Positions 46,562 through 55,125 of a DNA stretch of 64,000 nt are shown in pieces. The stretch is taken from NCBI GenBank assembly GCA_023375785.1, contig SZWC01001595.1, positions 46,309-110,308 of the forward strand. The letters run 5' to 3'. The notes beneath the pieces are model-generated. The model was given only the letters and a program-made list of their open reading frames with translations, did no database searches and was not told the origin of the DNA. Each line of letters begins with the position of its first letter. Within the stretch, counting starts at the first letter, position 1. This DNA comes from Penium margaritaceum (Eukaryota > Streptophyta > Zygnematophyceae > Desmidiales > Peniaceae). Both the position numbers and the translations under genes were made by a program.

Positions 46562-47388
46562 CCCTCCCGCTCTTCTTTTGTTTGCGGCGCCATTGCCACA
46601 CTCAGTTCACAGGTCGTGGAGACAGGACTGCACACTGGTTTGCAGTCCTCCATGCCGTACCGCTTCAGCACCTCGGCCATGTATTTGGCCTGTCCCATCT
46701 CAAGCTTGTGCGCCCTCCGGTTCCGCGTAATGCTCACCCCGAGGTAGAACTCCAGCTCCCCCACGTCCGACATTTGGAACCTGTTGCTCAGCTGCTCTTT
46801 CAGTTGCTGTAGGCTCGGCAAGTCTGAGGAGCACAAGATTAGACCGTCCACGTAGAGTGCGATGATCTGATGGAGCTTCTTGCTGTGCCGCACGTATACG
46901 CTATGATCCGCCTCACAGCGCTTGAAGCCGAGTTGTGTCATGAAGCTATCCAGCTGTTGGTACCAGCATCGGGGCGATTGTTTTAGCCCATACAAGGACT
47001 TCCGCAGCTTGCATACCTTGCCCTCCGGTGCCTCCACCCCCTCCGGCACCTCCATGTAGATTTCTTTGTCGATGATACCGTTGAGGAAGACAGTCTTTAC
47101 GTCCATTCGGTGGAGCTCCATGTCCTTCGCGGCTGCCACCGCAAGGATCGCCCGGATGCATGTAAACTTGGTGACGGGGACGAACGTCTCATCGTAGTGC
47201 TCGCCCTTACGCTGTGCATACCCCTTTGCCATGAGTCACGCCTTGTACTTATCCACCACACCTTCTTTCGTGAACTTGGTCTTGAAGACCCACTTGGAGC
47301 CGATGACCTTGGCATTTTTCGGCCCGTCAACCAGCTACCACGTGTCGTTTTCAACAATGGACGCCAACTCTGACTTAATGGCGGCATC
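46477..47388 (-). pseudogene. Copia I reverse transcriptase
   Basis: A 251-codon frame (46477-47232) has HRMDVKTVFLNGIIDKEIYM, LRKSLYGLKQSPRCWYQQLD, ALYVDGLILCSS and FYLGVSITRNR. The catalytic YVDD reads YVDG, losing the last Asp. Upstream (47233-47388), SKWVFKTKFTKEGVVDKYKA is in frame with the gag-pol frame but carries stops at three points (TAG, TAG and TGA). Confidence 0.9.
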
Positions 47389-49632
47389 CTACTGCTTCCC
47401 CTCGGGCCGCACAAGTGCCTCTTGCACGGTCAACAGTTTTGTTGATGCAGCCAGCATGCACCGCGTCATGCCGATCCATTGACGGGTGCTTGCGTCGAAA
47501 CGCTTCCCCGCTCTCCGCTGCCTCCCGCTGCGGCGCGATAGTCTTGGCGGCGTCACGTCGCTCTGCTGCGATCCTTCTGACTCAGCCCGCTCGCGTGAAT
47601 CATCGACCGGACGGCTCCCCGAGGATCTCTCCCACTCCAGCGTATCATCGACCAGACGGGCGGCGCGTCCGGAGGATTTTTCTCTGACTCTCGATGCGAA
47701 ATCCGCCGGGAGTGCGCGCTTCGACACCCGCGGTGCCTCCTTCGACGGATCATTCCGCCGGATCTCCAGCCCAGCTGCATCGTCGTCGGAGTCCTCCATG
47801 TCAGCTGCTGCTCTTGTTGCACCGCCGCGCTCCGACGCCGCATCTTCGACCTCCGTGTCCGCTGGCTCCTCCTCGTAGTCAAGGAGTTGGAACCACTCCC
47901 CCTGTTTTGGAGTGTTCCTGATGCTCATGTCATTGCTGCTACTACTACTGCTGAAGCTCTGATGCTCATCAAACTCGATGTCACGGCTGCAGATGATCTC
48001 TTGCATGTGCGGGTCCCAGAGCCGGTACGCTTTTTGCGCGCTCTCGTAGCCGAGGAACAAGCACGGCTTCACCCGCGGTTCTAGCTTGCTGTCGCGTCGC
48101 TGCGCCACCTGCACCATCGCGTGCGCTTTGCACCCGAACACCTTCAAGTGCGCCACATTTGGCTTGCACCCGCTCCAAACCTCCTGTGGCGTCTTCCAAC
48201 CACCCTTATCCTTCAGCACCGCTGTTGGGATGAGGTCGATGGTGTAGCTCGCTGTACGCACAGCCTCCGCCTGGAACCCTCGCGGTAACCCCGCATCCAC
48301 AAGTATGGTCCGCACCATGTTGAGCAGCGTCTGGTTCGCCCGCTCCGCCACTCCGTTCGAATGTGGCGAGTACGGCGTAGTGGGTTCCCACTTGATGTCC
48401 TGCTGCTTCATCCACCTGCTGTAGCCAATGTACTTTCCGCCATTGTCGCTGCGTAGCGCTATAACCTTCCGACCAGTCTGCCTCTCCACCGTTGCGACGT
48501 ACTCCTTCAGCCGGTCCAGGAGCTTCCTGCTGCAGTCGTCAATGAAGGTGACGAAGTATCTCAAGCCACCGTTTGACGGCGTTTTGAACGGTCCACACAT
48601 GTCAATGTGCACGACCTCCAGCAGGTCCTTTGCGCGAGCCTCGTTCTCGTTGAACGGCTTGCGCCGTGCCTTGCCCAAAATGCAAGGCTCGCACTTTTTG
48701 TACGCTGCTACATCTGCTGCCGCGTCTACTGCACTGTCGATGACGAGGCCACGCACCACGTCGTGCTTTGCCATCTCCTTAACGGTTGCGGGCGCCGAAT
48801 GCCCCAACCGTTGGTGCCAGAGCTTCAGATCAGCGCTTCCTCCCTTGGCCATGCTGACGACACGCTCCTGTGAGTCTACTACATCCGATGTCGCGGGGAC
48901 CACCTTGGTCTCCACGATGTAGAGACCGCCATTGCGCTTCGCCTCCAGCACAACCTCGCCGTCGCCGTCGATGCGCACCACTGCGCCTTTCCTGCAGAAG
49001 AGCACCACATACCCCTTTTCCGTCAAGCGGCTAACATTGAGGATGTTAGCCAGGCCGGGGACGTGCTGCACATCACGGATTGTGCACAGCTCCTTCTTAC
49101 CGCCCACCACGACTTCCACCTCCACATCGCCTTGGCCGGCCGCCGGCTCGACTTTGTCGTTCGCGACCACCATCGACTTGGAGGACTTCTCATAGGTGAC
49201 AAACCCCACCTTCTTGACTTGGGTGTGCTCCTCGGCCCCGGAATCTAGGCACCGCCTGTTGGCATTTTTGAGGAAGTGGTTCTTGTTGCCATTGAGGAGA
49301 GACCTGCCCTTGCTGTTTTTTCTGCCGGTCTTCGCCTCCTCCGGGCACTCACGGGCCCAATGGCCCTCCTTGCCGCAGTTGAGGAACGCACCTTTCTTGG
49401 CGCCCTTCTTGCCACCGCCCTTTCCGCCACTTCCTCTGCCCCCGCTTCCGCCACCATGCGTTTTGGTGACGAGGGCCGATGAGGAAGACGAGGACTCCGC
49501 GCAGCTCCGGCGCTGCGCCTCGTTGCGGATGTACTCTGCGACCGCGCCATAGGTGAGCTTGTCCTCCGACCATCCTCCGAGGACATTGATGAGTGGGCCC
49601 CAATTGTCAGGTAGGGCCATGAGGAGGGCCAT
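47389..49632 (-). CDS. Copia I gag-protease-integrase polyprotein, 747 codons open
   Basis: Domains in order: the gag end with LPDNWGPLINVLGGWSEDKL (about residues 8-27); a Gly/Lys-rich stretch and nucleocapsid knuckle LNCGKEGHWARECPE (about 83-97); protease site RRCLDSGAEEHTQ with intact DSGA; LWHQRLGHSAPATVK and CEPCILGKARRKPF, the zinc site; integrase VVHIDMCGP, RSDNGGKYIG and NGVAERANQTL with all three catalytic acids; then an acidic, Ser/Arg-rich linker. Two flaws: the first knuckle Cys is Phe, and about 15 residues are missing after DDCSRK in the integrase core. The first Met here is internal; gag continues upstream with stops. The polyprotein would form cytoplasmic particles and integrate cDNA, but this copy is probably inactive. 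Confidence 0.85.
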   Translation of the reverse strand: MALLMALPDNWGPLINVLGGWSEDKLTYGAVAEYIRNEAQRRSCAESSSSSSALVTKTHGGGSGGRGSGGKGGGKKGAKKGAFLNCGKEGHWARECPEEAKTGRKNSKGRSLLNGNKNHFLKNANRRCLDSGAEEHTQVKKVGFVTYEKSSKSMVVANDKVEPAAGQGDVEVEVVVGGKKELCTIRDVQHVPGLANILNVSRLTEKGYVVLFCRKGAVVRIDGDGEVVLEAKRNGGLYIVETKVVPATSDVVDSQERVVSMAKGGSADLKLWHQRLGHSAPATVKEMAKHDVVRGLVIDSAVDAAADVAAYKKCEPCILGKARRKPFNENEARAKDLLEVVHIDMCGPFKTPSNGGLRYFVTFIDDCSRKLLDRLKEYVATVERQTGRKVIALRSDNGGKYIGYSRWMKQQDIKWEPTTPYSPHSNGVAERANQTLLNMVRTILVDAGLPRGFQAEAVRTASYTIDLIPTAVLKDKGGWKTPQEVWSGCKPNVAHLKVFGCKAHAMVQVAQRRDSKLEPRVKPCLFLGYESAQKAYRLWDPHMQEIICSRDIEFDEHQSFSSSSSSNDMSIRNTPKQGEWFQLLDYEEEPADTEVEDAASERGGATRAAADMEDSDDDAAGLEIRRNDPSKEAPRVSKRALPADFASRVREKSSGRAARLVDDTLEWERSSGSRPVDDSRERAESEGSQQSDVTPPRLSRRSGRQRRAGKRFDASTRQWIGMTRCMLAASTKLLTVQEALVRPEGKQ

Positions 49633-49989
49633 CGCCTACAGCTACGTGTAGATCTTCCACCCCACATCATTGCATTGCGAGGCGAGTGACTCGATCTGCT
49701 GCATGGCGGAGATGAAATCATCTCCCTCCTCGATTTTCACTGTGAGGAGTCACTTCATTGTGAATATTTTGTTCGCCAACGACTTGGATTGATGGATGGA
49801 GCAGAGTTTTTGCCAAGCTTTGGCTGCCAGCTTGCAGTCCTGGAAGCATCCCCACTTCGACTCGGTCATCCCGAACATCAACAGCATGAGCGCCTCTGTG
49901 TTCTTATTTGCAAAGGCCTCCTTCTATACTTTCGTCGCCGTCTCTTCGTCGAGGACTTCCTTTCCAATCATGACCTCAAGCAACCCCTT
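49633..49989 (-). pseudogene. Copia I gag, upstream part
   Basis: The same frame continues upstream as EVMIGKEVLDEETATKV and ESKWGCFQDCKLAAKAWQKL, interrupted by TAG, TGA, TAG and TAG. The usual gag N-terminus (about 90 residues) is absent, cut off at 49990. Confidence 0.8.
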
Positions 49990-50202
49990 TGACTAAGTCC
50001 TCGAGTAACAAAACGTACTACTGAGTTCCGGGCGCCGAGCCATGATTTTGGCGAAGTCCCTCAGTAACAACCTGCACTTCTGGATCCGGTGGATGATCCA
50101 CCTGATCAGGTGGATTATCCACCGGGCGCCTCGGCAGGCCTTCCGGAGCAATTCCTCCAGATGGTATTTTTGTTACTCAATCCGGTCGATTATCCACCGG
50201 AT
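49990..50202 (-). mobile_element. Fragment of the copia I 5' LTR
   Basis: Matches 45410-45620 almost base for base, including the palindrome at 50086-50125, and stops where gypsy J sequence (DYYRHFIRDYAR) begins. There is no primer site between it and gag. Confidence 0.7.
50086..50125. repeat. 40-bp near-perfect palindrome in the copia I 5' LTR fragment
   Basis: Second copy of the structure at 45504-45543, here with both CCGG ends intact. Confidence 0.9.
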
Positions 50203-50765
50203 TTTGTGATTACTACCGGCATTTCATACGGGATTATGCCCGAGTGTCAGCAACTCTCTCCGATCTCACTCCAGAAGAAAACGAGTGGCAATGGGGAGAC
50301 ATTGAACAAGAAGCATTCACCACTTTACGGAATGCTCTGACCGTGGTGCCAGCCTTGCGATTAGCTGATCTAACGGTCAACTAAGTCATGGCTACGAATG
50401 CCTCCGATCGAGCCATCACCTTCAATTGGTCCTCCTTCAAGATCATGGCAATGGAGAGCAACCGGTCGTGTATATGTTGTGAAAATTATGTGGAATAGAA
50501 CTCAACTACGCTGTACAGGAGAAGGAGATGCTGCTGGTTGTACATGCATTTAAGACATGACAAAACTACCTTGAATTCTGCCGATGCATTGTATGCACCG
50601 ACAACCATACGCTGAAGAACATGAAGACGCAACGAAACCTCAGTCGATGTCAAACCTGATGGAGGGAGTTCCTCGAATCCGGGTTCGACTATGATATCAA
50701 GTACTGGCCAGGCAAACCTACCCAGCAGACACACTCAGCCCCTGACCAGATCTGATGGCTAAGGC
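50203..50765 (+). pseudogene. Gypsy J reverse transcriptase end and RNase H
   Basis: DYYRHFIRDYARVSATLSDL and FTTLRNALTVVPALRLADL end the polymerase connection; VMATNASDRAITF begins RNase H (Asp in the TNASD position). Later blocks near 50690-50740 read as YDIKYWPGKP. Frames shift several times. Confidence 0.8.
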
Positions 50766-51355
50766 AGCAACGCTATAGCTAAAGCGAGATCCGTATCTCC
50801 AGCAGTTACTCACACGAGGTTACGACCAGCATGGTGGATACGACAAGGTAAATTTCTGGTACAATTCACCCTCTTGGAGGCGAGGACTCACTCGCCAGGT
50901 GGTCGTTCCCCCAAACAATGAACTTCGCCGCATGCTGCCCGAAGAGTTCCACAACACTGGTCCAGGTGGACATTTTGGAGAAGACAAGACGTTGAAGAAA
51001 CTAGCAAAACACTACTGGTGGGACAAGATGCAAACTGAAGTGGCCAACTTCTGCAAATCCAACTTTTGGATCTAGCTTTCAATGTCCTTCCACCCTCAAA
51101 CCGGCAGCCAAATGGAGCGGACAAATCCGACGCTCGAACAACTTCTCCGAACATTATGCGAACCGCACACGACGGATTGGACATGAAAACTCCTGACTGC
51201 CACAATCACATACAATTCGGTGATCTCCACCATAACAGGTTAAACTCCGTTTGACGTGGTGTATAGCAAACTTCCCACCACATCACCCGGACTCCAAAAC
51301 CAGAGCAACATTCCCGTGGTCGACGTTCAACATCGCGACTTCTCCACCTTTTGGG
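50766..51355 (+). pseudogene. Gypsy J integrase, first part
   Basis: EEFHNTGPGGHFGEDKTLKK and HYWWDKMQTEVANFCKSN are the HHCC zinc finger. The text then jumps directly to MSFHPQTGSQMERTNPTLEQ, so the catalytic core up to the Glu block is deleted. TTITYN.. and TPFDVVYSKLPTTSPGLQN follow. At 51355 the frame is cut by element K and resumes at 58916. Confidence 0.85.
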
Positions 51356-52021
51356 TCTTGGTTTGTGTGGCTTCCACCCACCACAACCGACTTCCATGGA
51401 TTACCCATATACCCCACATCGGTGGTATAGGGTAGAGGAGAGCTTGACGACACGAAGGGCCTCTGGAGTGTCTCAAGACTTCTCCAGCATCTATGACAGC
51501 ACCGACGATACGCGGTCAATGCGTAACGACAGCCCTGTTGGCTTCCCGGGAGCTTAGAGAGTTCTCTTGGTGGGTTGAAACCCGTGCACCCGGTGGACTT
51601 TACCGGTGCGACAAGGAGACCCGATGACTGTAGTAGTGCTTTTGCTGTTCGGAAAGTCGTTTGCGATGTCTAGACATTGATTCCAAGTGTTTCTAACACA
51701 TTTTGTATTTTCTCGGTGGTCGAGACCCAACCCTCAAAGAGCTTTTCTGGTGCCTCGAGGAGACCACCTTTGATGTTCTTGTGGTCTCTATAATTTGCTC
51801 TCCCCGCTGACTCGTTTGGGCTCAGCGGGGGTGACGGGGCCCAGTGCAGCTAGCTGCCGGCGCCCGTACATAAGCTCGCTATGAGCTCATTTGTAAACTC
51901 TTCTGTTCTTTCATATTTTGCGTTCCAGACTGAGCCAAATTCTTGCCTTTTTACAATGCATTCACACTCAGAGCTCATGTTTGTATTTTCATGGGCCTGC
52001 ATGCAGTAATTAATTCTAACT
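51356..52021 (+). mobile_element. 5' LTR of element K
   Basis: 666 bp; its first bases are decayed (TCTTGG for TGTTCG). It ends TCTAACT rather than the common CA, and the 3' LTR also ends in ACT. Confidence 0.9.
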
Positions 52022-52033
52022 TGGTATCAGAGC
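52022..52033 (+). other. Primer-binding site of element K
   Basis: TGGTATCAGAGC directly after the LTR, a perfect initiator-Met site. Confidence 0.95.
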
Positions 52034-52174
52034 ACATGGGGGCGTGTGAGCAGCAAAAGCAACAGCTGTGGACGGAACGTAGAGAGAACGCGCCTCGTGA
52101 CGCTACACCGGCAGCTATGTGAGGGAGCGCAAAGTGACAACACGTGAACACCACAGGGGTGGTGATCTGCACAT

Positions 52175-52560
52175 AGTAGCAGTAGCGGCTGCGGCAGCAA
52201 CAGTAGTAGCAACAGTAGATGCAGTAGCAGTAGCAGTAGCGGCAGTTTCTATGACGCGCAGTAGGAGTAGTGACGGCAGAGTAGCCGCTCATAGCAATAG
52301 TAGCAGCGGCGGCAGCAGCAGTAGTAGCAACAGGTGGCAGTACTCACAGCCGCTGCGCTTGCGGCTGTAGGAGGAGTAGCGTCAGGTGTTCTACCATGCA
52401 GCAGGGGTAGTGGTAGCAGCGACGACAGCAGCGGCGATGCATAACAACAGTAGCAGTGGTGGCAGCAGCAAGCAGCAGGAGTAGTTGCTGCATAGAGTAG
52501 CAGCAGCTGCTACATAGAGTAGCAGCACCAACAGCAGCACTAGCAGCAACCGTAGTAGCT
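52175..52560. repeat. Imperfect GCA/GTA triplet tract
   Basis: Interrupted GCAGTA-type triplets in two blocks (about 52175-52345 and 52395-52560). Confidence 0.8.
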
Positions 52561-52589
52561 ACACCCGCCGTCGTAGCTATTGCTGCCAA

Positions 52590-52745
52590 AGGGGCCTCGC
52601 AGTCCTCTTCCGAGGGCCCCTCCTTAGAGGGCCCCCCTCGAGCCCCTGCACAGGGGCCCCTTCGAGCCCCCACAGAGGGACCCCTTCGGAGGGGGCCTGT
52701 CGTCCTCGTCAACCCCATCGGCCCCGTCGGCCCTGTCGGCCGACC
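52590..52745. repeat. GC-rich block with short inverted repeats
   Basis: Repeated GGGCCCC, GAGCCCC and CGGCC phrases, including GAGGGCCCCTC and CCCTTCGGAGGGG hairpins. Confidence 0.65.
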
Positions 52746-53861
52746 GACGGAGGGACATGCTCAGAAGGGCGGAAAGACCCCCCCTTTCTTCTTGGTCGCT
52801 CGCTAACTTGCGAGTGAGCAAGCGAGGGGCCCACACTCCTCATTTGTTTTTTTTTAGCGAGGGGTGATGTAATCCCACGCCCCTTGCCTTTCTTTTTTTT
52901 GTTTTCAGCCCCCTCCCCAGCGTCCACCTCCCCCTCATCTCCACTGGAATTTGAGAAAAGGGGGAGGGGGTGCATCTACGAGCGAGTGGTGACCCCAGTT
53001 AAAAAAAAAGAAATGAGGAAAAAAGGGGGGGGGGCCAATGCACCCGGCAGAAGGGGGCAGTTGAGTAACTCACAAGCAAGGGGTCATTTGAAAAATCACC
53101 AAAGAATTTTGTGAAAGGAAAAGAAGAAGGAAAAAAACAAAGGCGTGAGGGCAAGAGACAAAAAAAAGCAGTAACAGTGTTTGTAGTCTCACCTTCCCAG
53201 CCGACATCGGACTGTCGTCAGCGGCAACTTTCGTTTCGAGACACGTCGTGGACCAGCTTCTTGCTAAGGCCTGTGGTCTAGACTCCGCACCCCACTCTGT
53301 TAGATTGACGGTGTATTCGAGTCTGTCTATTCCTGAGGGTTGGGTCATCTACCGTTTGGAACAGCAGCCGCACTTGCAGCCACCACATCTTCTGCTCTTG
53401 GAGCAGTTGTCGCTCCCTTAGAGGTAGTAGCACTAGTAGCCGCAGCCTTCCACGGGCGTGTTGTGGTAGTGCAGCTCGTCCCGTCTGATCACCGTTGCTG
53501 ATCCCAACGTCGTGACCTATAGGAGTGTGTGTCTATCAGTGTCCTCCTCTCCCATGACTTGGTGCTTACCACCGGGAGTAGGTGCCCTCGGCACCTATCC
53601 ATCGTCAGGCGCGCAAGATAAGTGTGCAGCTACGGGAGCGGGCATCGTGTGTGTCTGCCTGCTACTACTGTGGTGATGGGCGTCATGGTTGGCGTCGATG
53701 CTGGATGCACCCTTCCGGCTGGCATCTACCTTGGCTTCGGCCTCGTCCGAGTATACATCCACCACAGCATGCGGATATGCCAGCATTGGTAGATCCCCTA
53801 GTTGGACCTCTGGCGACCATATTCGCCGAGATCCACGGCCTGAGGTGGATGGTGCAGCAGC

Positions 53862-55125
53862 TAAGGTTGCACACAAATCCTTGGATTCGTGAATCTGGTT
53901 CACGAATCCTAAATCCAAACCCGGATTCACGAATCCACATCCAGGGTCGGGTCTCATATTGGGATTCGGGAATCCACAAACGAATCCTTGGAGGGAGGGG
54001 GGAAGAGGGCTAAGAAATTCGGAAGCAGCTTGGTTCAGGACCGACGTTGGACTTCCAAAGCCCGTCGTTTGGACTTTCCAATATTCGATGTCTGTAATTG
54101 GAGGTCGCCGTCCGACCGTGGCAGTCTCATGCACGTAGCAAGCATGTACGAGGTCAGTGACCTGGCACATGCACAAGACATTGGCGGCCGCTGATTGTTC
54201 GCACAAAATATGCAAAATAATGGCAACGATACACACAAGATTCAGGTCCTCGCACGTCCGCACGAATGTTGCGACCATGCGAACGCTTGATTTGGACAAA
54301 TTTTTGCATTGACCAAGCCTGAGGTGTCAGGATGTAGGGAGGTCCGGTGTCAGGCCAGACGAACGCGAACCTGANNNNNNNNNNNNNNNNNNNNNNNATG
54401 CACGTAGCAAGCATGTACGAGGTCAGTGACCTGGCACATGCACAAGACATTGGCGGCCGCTGATTGTTCGCACAAAATATGCAAAATAATGGCAACGATA
54501 CACACAAGATTCAGGTCCTCGCACGTCCGCACGAATGTTGCGACCATGCGAACGCTTGATTTGGACAAATTTTTGCATTGACCAAGCCTGAGGTGTCAGG
54601 ATGTAGGGAGGTCCGGTGTCAGGCCAGACGAACGCGAACCTGACCGCTGGGTTCGGATGTCAGGCCAGACTTGACGAATTATGTGCCTCACTGTTACCCG
54701 CCTGCTATGGGCGCGATTGCTAAGCTTCGGAAACTCAGGAAATTTGGGGGAGGGGGGGAGGGGGGAGGGAGTGCTTGGCTGATTTTTTTTTGCATTGGAG
54801 CTGACACGTGGCGCACCAATGATGTACCACGGCGACCGCTTCCAGAGCTTGGAGACACTGCAAACGAGTACATGAACACTGCGAAGACGGTATATAATAC
54901 CATCCATGAACCTGTGCCTTTGTACAAGTCAAAATCCGCTCAATGTCCCGCAATAGCAACATCTATAGTAGGACATTATAGGAGTGGATTCGCCAGGATT
55001 CCTGAATCCTACAGGATTCACAAATCCCGGATTCGGATCCACGAATCCGAATCCACGGCTGGATTCGGACTCATGAATCCGGATCCAGCCTGAGATTTGC
55101 GAACTGGATTCGGTGTGCAGCCTTA
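53862..55125. mobile_element. hAT-like non-autonomous transposon inside element K
   Basis: The ends are TAAGGTTGCACACAAATCC and (reverse complement) TAAGGCTGCACACCGAATCC, matching except for two substitutions and one indel. The 8-bp flanks GCAGCAGC (53854-53861) and GCAACAGC (55126-55133) agree at seven of eight. Both subterminal regions (53873-53990, 54984-55120) are filled with GGATTC/GAATCC motifs, several as GGATTCGTGAATC palindromes. No transposase is seen. Part of its interior is an assembly duplication. Confidence 0.8.
54129..54643. repeat. 246-bp direct duplication around a 23-N gap
   Basis: 54129-54374 and 54398-54643 appear identical and are separated only by N at 54375-54397. This is the usual look of a scaffold join between overlapping contigs. 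Confidence 0.9.

Larger units (their letters stand above)
45410..50202 (-). mobile_element. Copia element I
   Basis: Minus-strand copia, the best preserved in the window. The 3' LTR is 45410-45882; at the other end only a 213-bp LTR piece (49990-50202) remains, directly joined to a gag lacking its N-terminus, so the primer site and gag start are deleted. gag-protease-integrase is open for 747 codons. Reverse transcriptase and RNase H are nearly readable but have stops, an altered YVDD and a deletion. It sits inside gypsy J; no TSD was found. Confidence 0.8.
52034..53581 (+). other. Leader region of element K
   Basis: 1.5 kb without a readable gene. It holds GTA/GCA triplet tracts, a GC-rich block with short hairpins (listed separately), and A- and G-runs at 52999-53035. 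If K has a capsid domain it should lie here, but I cannot read one. Confidence 0.5.

Noticed and set aside
47553-47921. Ser/Arg-rich frames on both strands near the copia I linker
   Set aside because: They overlap the integrase-to-polymerase linker of the 747-codon frame and have no independent support.
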